A stretch of 35,835 bases of DNA from 2-02-FULL-38-15 sp964645555 (GCA_964645555.1 CAZYBP010000004.1:1-35835), one strand, 5' to 3'; shown: positions 24,346-32,553, counted from the first letter of the stretch. A program made the numbers and translations. The notes: generated from the letters alone by a model not told the origin.

Positions 24346-24794
24346 TGAGAATATTAATATTAATCATATTGTCACTTGCTGTTACTGTACTCAGCATTAG
24401 TTTAGGCTATTATTTAAAAACTTTACCTAAACCAATACCTATTCTTACTAAACAAGAAGTTCCTCTTAAAGTTGAACTGCTAACCAATCCTCTCCTTACT
24501 AAAATCTATGCCAATGTGGAGGGTAAAGTAATCAAAAAAGATATAAATTCTTTTGTTCTTAAAACAGACAGACAAGAACTAATAATTTATGTAGAGGAAG
24601 AAATTAATCTCTCTTCTTTTGATAAACAAGAAGGTAAAAAGGTTGAGAAAAGTGATTTTAATAACTTACAACCAGGTGATAATGTCAGAGGAGGGATTAA
24701 TATCGTGACAGATAAAACTCAAACACAGGGTTTAAAGAATAAATACCAGGTCGGTGACATCATTGCCCACAATTTTACTATTATCAGACCATGA
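24345..24794 (+). CDS. Single-pass membrane protein, paralogue of the previous gene
   Basis: 149 aa, N-terminal TM helix (about 3-22), then an extracellular beta-rich domain (55-149) with GKVIKKDINSFVLKT and NLQPGDNVRGGINIV. Overlaps both neighbours (TAATG before, ATGA after), so the three genes are one operon with coupled translation. Perhaps an accessory in display of the Cys-rich protein; inferred from position only. Confidence 0.75.
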   Translation: MRILILIILSLAVTVLSISLGYYLKTLPKPIPILTKQEVPLKVELLTNPLLTKIYANVEGKVIKKDINSFVLKTDRQELIIYVEEEINLSSFDKQEGKKVEKSDFNNLQPGDNVRGGINIVTDKTQTQGLKNKYQVGDIIAHNFTIIRP

Positions 24795-26764
24795 ATATAT
24801 TAAAAGCTATAAATCCCAAAATTCTGTCTGTTTTTCTATCTTTAACTGTTGTAGTTATTATTACCCTGTTTACTGCAAAGGAAACACAAGCTCACCAGAA
24901 TGCCGGTGGAACTTGTTATCATGCGCCTAATCAATGGGTGGAATGCTGCGGAGCCAATTATTGTTCCCCTGACGATGTAGTTAATGATTGTACACTCGCT
25001 TTCGTAGACTCAAGTGGTAACCATTCCAGCTACTCCACTTCTGTAGATCTTCATCAAACTTGTACTGATTCAGATGGCAATCAATGCGGCTGCACTGAAG
25101 GAGGGGGTACTGCAGCTTGCAACGCCATGCCTTGCCCAGATATAAGCTTCAAGCCATTTTGTCCTTGTGATGATACTAATAATTATTGTACTGGCACTTC
25201 TTATACCCGTAACCCTAAATCAGGAGAAAATTGTCTGGCTAGCACCTGTACAGGTACTCTGAATCCTCCTACTTGTAATTCCCCGGGTAGTTTGGCTTGC
25301 GGGCAAACAGATTCAAGGAGTAACCAATGCGGCAGCTGCAGTACTACCGGAACTTATTGCAGTAGTGGAAGTTGTGTAAATGGCACTTGCCAAAGCGGTT
25401 CCTCTCCTCCCCCATCTCCCCCTCCACCTGGCTGTACACCTAACTGTAATGATAGTGGTAATTATTGCAGTGGCAGTAACTATACTGGTAATTGTGGACA
25501 AAGTTGTGCAGGCACCAAAACCTGTGCATCCTGCTCATGTGGAGGATCAAACCAAAACTGTTGTTCAGGAGGCCAGGATTCCCAGGTCTGTTTTGGAAAC
25601 TCCAGTCTTTGCCAAGATGGCCTGACCTGCCAAACCGGTACCTGTAAATCCGGTGGGGGTGGAGGTTGTCTGGCAGATGGAGCAAGCTGCAGCCAAGACT
25701 CACAATGTTGTGGAGGAGATTGTTATGCAGGAGGCGGATATGTCTGCAGGACTGCAGCAACCTGCCAGTTTTACTCAATCCAACTAATCTCTCCCATCAA
25801 CAATGTCCAAATACCTTACAGCCCAAATGGTGTAGCAGTATCTTTTTACAATAAAGATAATGGCAACTGTTCTTCCTGTAACGGACGCACTTCCAAAATC
25901 TATTTGGACAATGGAACTAATGTAGTAGCCACTTTTCAGACAGGTTCTTCATATTGGGGTGACTCCTATGGTACAACTATTTATCCTAGCGGAGGTTTCC
26001 ACAGCTGGGCTGTAGAAAGTGGCTGTAATAGCAATTCCTCCTTGAAACAATATACTCCAAGCTGGGGAACATTTACCATTACACCCGCAGATTTTACTTT
26101 AAACACCCCAACCACTTCCTGTTCAGGCTCCCAACCCCGGGTTGACCTATCCTGGTCTGCCTCAGGCGGTGCCGCAGGGTATGAAGTAAGATATTTATCA
26201 GGCGGCAGCTGGGCTTGGCTGAGAACAATTACTTCCCCTCCCCTTTCATATACTGATTTCCCTCCTGCCAATACTTCCCGTACATATATTATCAGGGCTT
26301 ATGTTGGCAGTAGCGAGAAATATTCCAACAGCATCTCTGTAACTCCAAACTGTAATCCTCCCATAGTTGATTTAAAAGTGAGGAAAAACGGTACCTCTGA
26401 TGCTTTTGTTGATACTTCCTCTGCCTCACCATTAAATATTAATGGAGGTTATAGTGCATATTTATCCTGGAGCAGCACCAATGCCGGCTCCTGCACTGGC
26501 TCTGCCTCACATTCAGGCAATTCCTGGGCTGATTCAAACTGGGATACATCCCAAAACTTAAGTGGTACAAATGGTACTACCACCCTGCCTGCCTCAGCAG
26601 ATAATTACCTGTATACCTTAACTTGTACCAATACTTCAGGCTCTGCCTCTGATACTGTATATATTAAAGCCACTAACGCAATTTTACCTTGGGTTCAGTT
26701 TAATGGAGATGTACATTCAAATACCAGGATAGATTTACCCTTGGCACCATCAGAACCATTGTGA
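24791..26764 (+). CDS. Large secreted Cys-rich protein with FN3-like domain
   Basis: 657 aa. Signal peptide or anchor (about residues 10-33, ending KETQAHQ). Residues 40-330 hold many Cys in CxxC and CC patterns (small disulfide modules, e.g. CCSGGQDSQVCFG, CSQDSQCCGGDC) split by a Pro linker (PPPSPPPPG). Beta domains follow, including an FN3-like stretch (VDLSWSASGGAAGYEVRYLSG) near 450-520 and a Thr/Ser-rich Ig-like unit (YLSWSSTNAGSC). It ends LPLAPSEPL. Extracellular adhesin-like protein; disulfides imply an oxidising envelope. A truncated copy of its 3' end lies at 27789-27930. Confidence 0.85.
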   Translation: MNILKAINPKILSVFLSLTVVVIITLFTAKETQAHQNAGGTCYHAPNQWVECCGANYCSPDDVVNDCTLAFVDSSGNHSSYSTSVDLHQTCTDSDGNQCGCTEGGGTAACNAMPCPDISFKPFCPCDDTNNYCTGTSYTRNPKSGENCLASTCTGTLNPPTCNSPGSLACGQTDSRSNQCGSCSTTGTYCSSGSCVNGTCQSGSSPPPSPPPPGCTPNCNDSGNYCSGSNYTGNCGQSCAGTKTCASCSCGGSNQNCCSGGQDSQVCFGNSSLCQDGLTCQTGTCKSGGGGGCLADGASCSQDSQCCGGDCYAGGGYVCRTAATCQFYSIQLISPINNVQIPYSPNGVAVSFYNKDNGNCSSCNGRTSKIYLDNGTNVVATFQTGSSYWGDSYGTTIYPSGGFHSWAVESGCNSNSSLKQYTPSWGTFTITPADFTLNTPTTSCSGSQPRVDLSWSASGGAAGYEVRYLSGGSWAWLRTITSPPLSYTDFPPANTSRTYIIRAYVGSSEKYSNSISVTPNCNPPIVDLKVRKNGTSDAFVDTSSASPLNINGGYSAYLSWSSTNAGSCTGSASHSGNSWADSNWDTSQNLSGTNGTTTLPASADNYLYTLTCTNTSGSASDTVYIKATNAILPWVQFNGDVHSNTRIDLPLAPSEPL

Positions 26765-26778
26765 AAACTCTGTGCTTC

Positions 26779-27444
26779 TTATTTGAAAATTTCACCTTTA
26801 AGAGACTTTGCTAAATTTAAGAAAAACTCATCCATATTAGCTTTATTAAAAGGTATTATTACCATTGCACTCTCATCTGTATCTTTCACTTTCACAAATT
26901 GGCTAGCCAGGGTAATCCTATCTATATGCCAGTCAAATTTAGCTTTTGCATCCAGGATTAATTTATCAAGCGGATAATCATATTTTTGCATGATGAAGTA
27001 CAAATCCAGGTAATCCCTGCTTCTTGGTTTAGTAAAGATAGTCTGCAGTTTGTTGGCTGCAATATCATAAACACTGTCTACTTCTAAGTTCTTAAAATGG
27101 GTGCCTTTTTGCATCCTCGGAAACGGATAATAATTGAAGTCAACTTTAAGCTCTTCTTTATCCTCAAAAACCAATACAAAACTAACCAAACCTAAAAACT
27201 GGCTTCTTTTAATATGGGTTACAGAAAGTTTTGGTGAAATCTTTTTTAAAAATGCCTCTATAAGATTTTGGTCTACCTCTTCTTTTTCAGTAAACAGGTC
27301 AATGTCAAAAGATAACCGGTGTTTGAGGTAAAATTCAGAAAGGGCTGTACCTCCGGTCAGGTAAAATCTGTTGGTTATTTCCGGCTCTTGTTGGATAAGC
27401 TCCAAAAATTTAAGTTGCTTGGGAGCGAGTATAGTTTTCCCCAT
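26779..27444 (-). CDS. AbiEii/AbiGii-type nucleotidyltransferase (toxin-like)
   Basis: 221 aa. The AbiEii signature is clear: FYLTGGTALSEFYL (Gly-Gly), then HRLSFDIDLF with the two metal-binding Asp, a third acidic strand (LKVDFNYYPF), and the C-terminal helix motif VYDIAANKLQTIFTKPRSRDYLDLYFI. Such proteins transfer nucleotides, in some cases to tRNA, and act as toxins or phage-abortive-infection effectors. Its start lies 70 nt inside the preceding gene, and its partner is probably that small protein. Convergent with the Cys-rich gene, 14 nt apart. Confidence 0.9.
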   Translation of the reverse strand: MGKTILAPKQLKFLELIQQEPEITNRFYLTGGTALSEFYLKHRLSFDIDLFTEKEEVDQNLIEAFLKKISPKLSVTHIKRSQFLGLVSFVLVFEDKEELKVDFNYYPFPRMQKGTHFKNLEVDSVYDIAANKLQTIFTKPRSRDYLDLYFIMQKYDYPLDKLILDAKAKFDWHIDRITLASQFVKVKDTDESAMVIIPFNKANMDEFFLNLAKSLKGEIFK

Positions 27445-27635
27445 AATAAATATTCCAAGGCCCGCCTTTTATACGGGTCTAAATTATCTTTTATATTATC
27501 CCACATTTTTTTTACTTCTTCCTTATCAAGTTTTTCTTCATCTAACCCATAATTGATAAGCTGTTCCAATCTCCAGGCAGCATATTTTTGAGGATCTTTT
27601 TTTAGTTTGGATATATCCACATTCCAGTTATACAT
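27375..27635 (-). CDS. Small partner of the AbiEii-type protein (putative antitoxin)
   Basis: 86 aa, charged and helical: MYNWNVDISKLKKDPQKYAAW, then LEQLINYGLDEEKLDKEEV and DPYKRRALEYLLWGKLY. No winged-helix or AbiEi motif is obvious. It overlaps the toxin-like gene by 70 nt in another frame, an unusually long overlap that suggests tight coupling. A TGG-TATAAT extended -10 sits 9 nt before its ATG. Antitoxin role is inferred from position. Confidence 0.65.
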   Translation of the reverse strand: MYNWNVDISKLKKDPQKYAAWRLEQLINYGLDEEKLDKEEVKKMWDNIKDNLDPYKRRALEYLLWGKLYSLPSNLNFWSLSNKSRK

Positions 27636-27644
27636 AATATGTTA

Positions 27645-27653
27645 ATTATACCA
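27645..27653 (-). promoter_or_regulatory. Extended -10 (TGGTATAAT) of the toxin-antitoxin pair, leaderless type
   Basis: TATAAT 27650-27645 with TGG before it, nine bases from the ATG at 27635. No strong -35. Confidence 0.55.
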
Positions 27654-27669
27654 AAACCTGGTACAAATA

Positions 27670-27698
27670 TTGACTAAATGTTTAGTCAAACATACGAT
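27670..27698 (+). promoter_or_regulatory. Promoter repeat copy 2 (TTGACT-17-TACGAT) with perfect palindrome
   Basis: TTGACT 27670-27675, TACGAT 27693-27698; palindrome TTGACTAAA-TG-TTTAGTCAA at 27670-27689. About 60 bp nearly identical to 22214-22275. It now reads into the truncated gene remnant, so it seems orphaned. Confidence 0.6.
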
Positions 27699-27788
27699 AG
27701 TAATATGTTTGAGAATTTTTCAATAAAGAGATATTTCATTGTGATAGTCGTTTCATAAATCAAGGTTCATACTGTAATAAACACATCT

Positions 27789-27930
27789 CAGCAGCACCAA
27801 TGCCGGCTCCTGCATTGGCTCTACCTCTGATACTGTATATATAAAAGCCACTAACCCAATTTTACCTTGGGTTCAGTTTAATGGGGATGTACATTCAAAT
27901 ACCAGGATAGATTTACCATTAGCACCATAA
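27789..27930 (+). pseudogene. Truncated duplicate of the 3' end of the Cys-rich surface gene
   Basis: Matches about 26472-26506 and then about 26644-26750 of the Cys-rich gene, with roughly 135 bp missing between them. The missing segment lies between two GGCTCTGCCTC direct repeats in the parent, so it was probably lost by slippage. The frame stays open to a TAA (ends LPLAP), but there is an in-frame stop just upstream and no start codon. The 27636-27967 interval holds only this remnant and the two promoters. Confidence 0.85.
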
Positions 27931-27967
27931 AAATTAAAAGTTATATTATTTAATACTATGCTTGTGG

Positions 27968-28354
27968 TTACTGTAGCTTTGATTTAACGAATGTGGCTAT
28001 TTTGTCCACAATTCTCCCCGCTTCCTCTGCCTGGAATTTATCAATAGATCCAATAAATTCCGGATACCTGGTTTCAATATAATATGGATTAAGCTCACTA
28101 ACCAAATCAGATAATTGACCGAATTCGCTATCGTTGCTTTCACAGATTCTCAAAAGTTCCTTTAAATCATGAACTTTCTTAAAATCCAGCTCTTTCGCTA
28201 CAATATAAGCCTTTAAATATTTTTCTGCTGCTTGATGGAAGTGAAAGCAAATTGGGGAATAGAATTCTATTCCTTCTTCCAAGGAAGTTTTGGCATACTC
28301 AGAATCCTCGTCAGCCTTGTCGAGCCATCCCTGGGCTATTTTAGGATCAACCAT
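27968..28354 (-). CDS. HEPN-domain protein (partner of MNT)
   Basis: 128 aa, all-helical HEPN of the PF05168 type: GWLDKADEDSEYAKTSL, CFHFHQAAEKYLKAYIV, KVHDLKELLRI and ETRYPE. In MNT-HEPN pairs the HEPN member is an RNase toxin or adenylylation target. The Rx4-6H motif of active HEPN RNases is not evident here, which suggests either a non-nuclease or a divergent site. Its start overlaps the MNT gene by 8 nt. Confidence 0.88.
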   Translation of the reverse strand: MVDPKIAQGWLDKADEDSEYAKTSLEEGIEFYSPICFHFHQAAEKYLKAYIVAKELDFKKVHDLKELLRICESNDSEFGQLSDLVSELNPYYIETRYPEFIGSIDKFQAEEAGRIVDKIATFVKSKLQ

Positions 28355-28664
28355 AAAGTACTTTTCCCTCTGAGAAAATAGATTTAATAAAAGGATCTCC
28401 TGCTGTTAGCCTATCTAAAATCTCATCCGGGGTATAAACTATAAAATCGGCTGCCATATCTTTCTCCACCAATTTGTATACTTCTACTACCCTATCATGG
28501 AACTTCTTTTTATCATCTTTAATGATCAAAAAATCCAGGTCTGAATCCGAAGTCATTTGACCCTTAACAGCAGAACCAAAAAGGATAATCTTTTCCGGTT
28601 TATACTTGGTTATCAACTGGTTTTTAATTAACTGAATTTGAGATTGTATTACAGGCTGGATCAT
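28347..28664 (-). CDS. Minimal nucleotidyltransferase (MNT)
   Basis: 105 aa. Motif IILFGSAVKGQMTSDSDLDFLII supplies the Gly-Ser and the two metal-binding Asp. A third acidic residue is likely in MAADFIVY. Family members neutralise HEPN partners by AMPylation (MntA) or act as substrate-binding halves. Upstream in the operon of the HEPN gene with overlapping ends. Confidence 0.92.
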   Translation of the reverse strand: MIQPVIQSQIQLIKNQLITKYKPEKIILFGSAVKGQMTSDSDLDFLIIKDDKKKFHDRVVEVYKLVEKDMAADFIVYTPDEILDRLTAGDPFIKSIFSEGKVLYG

Positions 28665-28712
28665 TCAAACTATATTTTACCACAAAATTCCCCTGAAAAT
28701 CTCAACTTCTGG

Positions 28713-28741
28713 TTGACTAAATTTTAAATCAGGCATACGAT
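28713..28741 (+). promoter_or_regulatory. Promoter repeat copy 3 (TTGACT-17-TACGAT), decayed palindrome
   Basis: TTGACT 28713-28718, TACGAT 28736-28741. The GGCATACGAT end matches copy 1 exactly, but the palindrome is altered (TGACTAAATTTTAAATCA). It drives the phosphatase gene, with ATG 17 nt further and a leader near 10 nt. Confidence 0.6.
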
Positions 28742-28758
28742 ATATATGCTAAATTGAA

Positions 28759-29337
28759 ATGAAAGTCTACGTTTTACGGCATGGTCTTACGGAACTCAAT
28801 AAGAAAAAGATTGTAAATGGTCAAATAGATGAACCCTTGGCTGCCGAAGGAATCGAACACGCCAAAACTGCTGTTTCTCTCATACCTACAACCATTAAAT
28901 ATATTTACACCTCGCCGTTACTGCGAGCCAGTCAAACCGCAGAAATCATTAATTCAAAGCTACAAAGGCCTGTCTATTCCCAAAAGCAACTTACCGAAAT
29001 ACATATGGGGACACTGGCTGGTAAGTCATGGAAGGAAATGAAGAGTGGTGTAAAGTTAAAGAAGAAACACAGATCAATCAAGTTCAATTACAAACCCTAC
29101 GGAGGCGAATCAGCAGCAGATGTGAAAAAAAGGGTTATTAAATTTCTAAAAGAAATCAGCAATAAACATGATGATTATGAAGTCCTTATAATTACACACG
29201 GAGGAATCATCCGTCTACTACACTTACTTGAACATAATATCCCCCAAATTGACGAGCTAGACCACATCTCCCTGCTTACCTTTGACCTTGATAAAATCTT
29301 AAGTAATGTATCTTCTCTCCATCTAACTAAATTCTGA
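28759..29337 (+). CDS. Histidine phosphatase family protein (phosphoglycerate-mutase-like)
   Basis: 192 aa. N-terminal RHG motif (YVLRHGLTELN, phospho-His9 region), the arginine of SPLLRASQTAEII, the acid Glu in QLTEIHMGTLAG and the second His in LIITHGG. Closest in layout to cofactor-independent-looking phosphatases such as CobC/RNase H-linked types; the substrate cannot be told. Expressed alone from promoter repeat copy 3. Confidence 0.9.
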   Translation: MKVYVLRHGLTELNKKKIVNGQIDEPLAAEGIEHAKTAVSLIPTTIKYIYTSPLLRASQTAEIINSKLQRPVYSQKQLTEIHMGTLAGKSWKEMKSGVKLKKKHRSIKFNYKPYGGESAADVKKRVIKFLKEISNKHDDYEVLIITHGGIIRLLHLLEHNIPQIDELDHISLLTFDLDKILSNVSSLHLTKF

Positions 29338-29519
29338 AACCACAACTCTAGTACCACCAGAGCCCACAACAGCCTTCCTCGTTTGCAAACATTTTTATCA
29401 TACTCATTGATATATCTCTCTACCACCCTGCCTACACCAGGTCAATAAGTTGACAAATGGTTAAAGTTGTGACCATGATTTAATTAATACAAACTTTGGA
29501 AGGGGGTGAAATAAAAATA

Positions 29520-29843
29520 ATGGAACTTCTTTGGTATTTTGTAGCAGGGTTTTTTCTTTTTAACTCTGTCCCGCATTTGGTTAAAGGCATCACTGGCCAA
29601 TCTCATATGACACCCTTTAAAAGGGTTTCTTCACCTGAGTTGAATGTAGTTTGGTCATTTACAAATATAGTTTTAGGTTTATATATTTTGGGTTTAGCAA
29701 CAGGTAGTGGAGGACTCGTTTTACCTTGGAATGCTAATTTGGCTGACCTAAATCTATGGGTATTTTTGGCAGGTGGATTTGCAGTTGGAGTATACCTTGC
29801 AAACTTTTGGAGCAATCCTAAAGCCCGTCTACCCTGGCAATAA
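29520..29843 (+). CDS. Small three-TM membrane protein
   Basis: 107 aa from the ATG at 29520 (MELLWYFVAG); a TTG at 29496 is upstream but the AGGGGGTG Shine-Dalgarno at 29510-29517 favours the ATG. Helices at about 3-20, 44-62 and 75-95. Conserved-looking loop VPHLVKGITGQSHMTPFKR between helices 1 and 2. Function unknown. One of the two genes in the window with a clear Shine-Dalgarno. The preceding 180 bp hold no other gene. Confidence 0.75.
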   Translation: MELLWYFVAGFFLFNSVPHLVKGITGQSHMTPFKRVSSPELNVVWSFTNIVLGLYILGLATGSGGLVLPWNANLADLNLWVFLAGGFAVGVYLANFWSNPKARLPWQ

Positions 29844-29925
29844 GACTAGAAACTGTATCTTAGTCATAATTTGTTAAGCTATTCCCAATTAATAGGGAGA
29901 GGTTAATAATTGTGAAAATTGCTGA

Positions 29926-30285
29926 CTATTTTGAGGTTTTCTTGGAACAGGAAATACAAAGTGAAGCTGTTGGCATAATTAATAGTCTGCCGACTTCTAT
30001 TTTGTGGCCACAACTTTCACATGTTCCATAAGTTCCTTGTTTGATTCTTTGGAGCGCAGCTTTAATGCTGTTATTTGTTTTTTTCAGTTGTTCTTCTAAA
30101 ACAATAGTTTTTGTGTGAGAATCAGCTATATATGAATCAGTTCCTGGTTCAGAACTTTCAGCTAAAACCTGAGTTGTAGCAGGATCATCATCTCCTACTT
30201 CCTTCAGATTCTTTTCAACTTCCTTTTGCTGACGAAGTAAGTTATTTTTAATGTAATTTATTGTTTTTGTAGGAAAATCTAACAT
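29926..30285 (-). CDS. DksA/TraR-family zinc-finger protein
   Basis: 119 aa. An N-terminal coiled-coil helix pair (about 15-85, with acidic DDDPATTQVLAESSEPGTDSY at its turn region) precedes a C4 finger (CESCGHKI...SLCISCSKK, about 90-113). DksA-type proteins reach into the RNA polymerase secondary channel; the DxxDxA tip is not exact here, so the effect on transcription is uncertain. Overlaps the 3' end of lgt by 38 nt. Confidence 0.88.
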   Translation of the reverse strand: MLDFPTKTINYIKNNLLRQQKEVEKNLKEVGDDDPATTQVLAESSEPGTDSYIADSHTKTIVLEEQLKKTNNSIKAALQRIKQGTYGTCESCGHKIEVGRLLIMPTASLCISCSKKTSK

Positions 30286-31162
30286 TTATTTTTTGTAAGC
30301 TTTTTTTCAAATTCCTGACATTCCACCAAAAAGCTGTTTTATTATTATACCAGTATTTCCACCAGCTTTCCAGATATTTCTTTCGAACGATAGAGTCTGT
30401 AAAGAACCTAAAAGTAGAATTAACAAATTCCTTACAATCTGAAATGAAGTTTCTAGCCGTTACTTTATAAAAGATACTTATTCCCAAAATAATAAGGATT
30501 AAAGATAAAAATATACCCTCATTTTTTACCTCCTTTAAATTTTCCGTTAAAAACTTAATTACACCGATATAAATCAAAGATAAGCTCAATATTTTCCCAT
30601 TTTGGTGAAAATGAGTAGCTTTGGACCAAAGTGATAAAAGAATAATTAAAAAGAGTACTGATTCCAAAGCTTGTACCGGAAACCTTTTACCTAAACTGCC
30701 TAGCATATTAACTGCCAAAAATGAATTATTCGCTATCCCCACATTGCAGCCACCTAGAAAACAACCTAAATCGGACAAAATTAATCCTCCGAGCAAACCT
30801 ATGGCAGCAATATCTCCTAATTGCCAAAAGTCTAGCTTACCTCGTCTAGCCAGATAAAAAAGAGTTAACCATCCCCCCAAAAAAGCACCCCAAAAAGAAA
30901 AACCAGGAACTTTATTAAAAAGCACAATTGTTAAGGGATTTTGCCAAAAATATGATAAATGCTCTAGTACAAAATAGGTTCTAGCTCCCAAAAGCCCACC
31001 CAAAAAAGTCAGCAGGGTCAAATCTAATATTTTCTCTTCGTTTAAGTCCCAAGCTCTAGCCAACCTCCAAATTAAAAATACTCCTACTAAAAAGCCTCCT
31101 GCAAGAAATATTCCAAAAGAGGAAATGGGTATATTACCAATAGTTAAAAGAACCGGAAACAT
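30248..31162 (-). CDS. lgt: Prolipoprotein diacylglyceryl transferase (divergent)
   Basis: 304 aa from the ATG at 31162 (MFPVLLTIGNIPISSFG). A TTG at 31198 opens the frame earlier, but is the -35 box. It adds diacylglycerol to the lipobox Cys in the membrane. Seven or so TM helices and Lgt landmarks: LGGLLGARTYFVLEHL, the signature loop as LSDLGCFLGGCNVG, FPVQALESVLF and GKILSLSLIYIGVIKFLTE. The last about 60 residues are a basic, Trp-rich cytosolic tail (SWWKYWYNNKTAFWW) not usual in Lgt, and overlap the next gene. Family call good. Confidence 0.88.
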   Translation of the reverse strand: MFPVLLTIGNIPISSFGIFLAGGFLVGVFLIWRLARAWDLNEEKILDLTLLTFLGGLLGARTYFVLEHLSYFWQNPLTIVLFNKVPGFSFWGAFLGGWLTLFYLARRGKLDFWQLGDIAAIGLLGGLILSDLGCFLGGCNVGIANNSFLAVNMLGSLGKRFPVQALESVLFLIILLSLWSKATHFHQNGKILSLSLIYIGVIKFLTENLKEVKNEGIFLSLILIILGISIFYKVTARNFISDCKEFVNSTFRFFTDSIVRKKYLESWWKYWYNNKTAFWWNVRNLKKSLQKINVRFSYKNNKLH

Positions 31163-31169
31163 CACCTTT

Positions 31170-31198
31170 AGCCTACCATAAGAGTAAGGTTGAATCAA
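31170..31198 (-). promoter_or_regulatory. lgt promoter (TTGATT-17-TAGGCT), leaderless type
   Basis: TTGATT 31198-31193, TAGGCT 31175-31170, and ATG 7 nt later. AAAGGTG follows the -10 and would lie at the very 5' end. Confidence 0.5.
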
Positions 31199-31213
31199 AT
31201 TGACAGAACGTGA

Positions 31214-31219
31214 TACACT
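31214..31219 (+). promoter_or_regulatory. Extended -10 (TGATACACT) of the divergent hydrolase-like gene
   Basis: TACACT with TG one base upstream, 13 nt before the ATG at 31233. A TTGACA nearby is too close to be its -35. Confidence 0.4.
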
Positions 31220-31232
31220 TAGTTGTTAACTC

Positions 31233-31676
31233 ATGACCGCTACCGCACATGCATTAATAGGAGCAAGCATTGCTGCTGCTATTCCAAATCCTGCCATTGG
31301 TATTCCTCTTGTTGCGCTTTCTCATCCCCTTGCGGACATGATTCCACACTGGGATTTTGGTCGAGGCTGGAAAAGCAAAAGTAAATCCGTTTTACTCTTT
31401 CAAAGTTTAGCGGATTTATTTTTTGGCTTAATCTTGTCATATGTTCTCTTTGGTCAATCAGTTAATAATTTATATCTATTTTTGGCTATTTTAATTTCCG
31501 AATCCTGGGACATCCTGCAAGCGCCTTATTGGTTACTTAATTGGAGATTCCCTCCCTTTTCGTCCTTTTATAATTTTGGCCATCAAATAAATGCAAAAGC
31601 AAAACTTCCTTGGGGTATTTTAACTCAAGCAGCCACAGTCACGGGACTGGTTTTAGTTTTGAGGATTATCCACTAA
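31233..31676 (+). CDS. Membrane protein with His/Asp motif, possible metal-dependent hydrolase
   Basis: 147 aa. The N-terminus (TATAHALIGASIAAAI) and SHPLADMIPHWDFG supply His6, His30, Asp34 and a HWD motif that recall the zinc-dependent, membrane-bound hydrolase-like YdjM/DUF457 group. Two or three TM helices at about 6-28, 52-74 and 125-145. A second His (FGHQINAKAKLPWG) lies near the end. Tail-to-tail overlap with galU by 24 nt. Role unknown. Confidence 0.7.
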   Translation: MTATAHALIGASIAAAIPNPAIGIPLVALSHPLADMIPHWDFGRGWKSKSKSVLLFQSLADLFFGLILSYVLFGQSVNNLYLFLAILISESWDILQAPYWLLNWRFPPFSSFYNFGHQINAKAKLPWGILTQAATVTGLVLVLRIIH

Positions 31677-32546
31677 ACTTTTGAGGTACTTAGTAAATTC
31701 TTCCCCTATTTCAGGATGGATCTTGGCCAATTCAACCACTGTTTTCATATATTCTAATTTATTACCAGTATCATAGTATTTACCATTTTCAATCACTACT
31801 GTAAAAACAGGCACACCTTCATTTTTGAGCAAATTGATCGCATCAACTAACCAAATCTCGCCACTTTGACCGGGAGTTAATCTTTTTAAAGCTCCAAAGA
31901 TTTCCGGAGGCAATATATAAGCTCCATGGGTAGCAATATCGGAAGGAGCTTTATCCGGCTCCGGCTTTTCTATAATTGATTTAATTTTAAAGATATTTCC
32001 TTCTACCGGTTCTAAATCTGCAATTCCGTAACGACGAAGGTCTTCCTTTTTTTCAATCCTGACACCGGAAATAACAATACCGCCATATTTCTCATACACC
32101 TGAATCATTTGTTTCAGTCTTGGGGGCTCAGAGTAGATAAATTCATCTCCCCAAACAACTGCAAAGGGCTCATCTTCTATAACGGATTCCCCGGCAAGGA
32201 CAGGTGTACCGTTACCATAAGGGCCTTTTTGACGGATATAAATAAAGTTGGCCATATCAGAAAGACGCCTGATTTGCTCTAAAGCCTTGGTTTTGTTGCC
32301 ATTCTTTAAGTTTTGCACTAAATCTTCACTGGGTTCATCAAAATGATCTTCAATAGCCCTTTTGGTAGCACCAGTAACAATAATTATGTTTTCTATTCCT
32401 GAGGCAACAATTTCTTCTACCACATACTGGATAACAGGCTTGTCTACAATGGGAAGCATTTCTTTAGGCATGGCCTTGGTTTGGGGTAAAAATCTTGTTC
32501 CAAAGCCAGCAGCAGGTATTAGGGCTTTTGTAATCTTTTTACTCAT
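31653..32546 (-). CDS. galU: UTP-glucose-1-phosphate uridylyltransferase
   Basis: 297 aa, normal length. It makes UDP-glucose for cell-surface glycans. Nucleotide-binding ALIPAAGFGTRFLPQTKAMPKEMLPIVDKP, VWGDEFIYSE, the IIEKPEPDKAPS lysine and GEIWLVDAINLL are all as in GalU. TATAAT ends 7 nt before the ATG, with no Shine-Dalgarno; a block of 7-bp repeats lies upstream. Confidence 0.97.
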   Translation of the reverse strand: MSKKITKALIPAAGFGTRFLPQTKAMPKEMLPIVDKPVIQYVVEEIVASGIENIIIVTGATKRAIEDHFDEPSEDLVQNLKNGNKTKALEQIRRLSDMANFIYIRQKGPYGNGTPVLAGESVIEDEPFAVVWGDEFIYSEPPRLKQMIQVYEKYGGIVISGVRIEKKEDLRRYGIADLEPVEGNIFKIKSIIEKPEPDKAPSDIATHGAYILPPEIFGALKRLTPGQSGEIWLVDAINLLKNEGVPVFTVVIENGKYYDTGNKLEYMKTVVELAKIHPEIGEEFTKYLKSLVDNPQN

Positions 32547-32553
32547 ATGTTTG

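Noticed and set aside
31196..31198. TTG as the start of lgt
   Set aside because: It is part of TTGATT in a 17-bp-spaced promoter, and the Lgt homology starts at the ATG at 31162.
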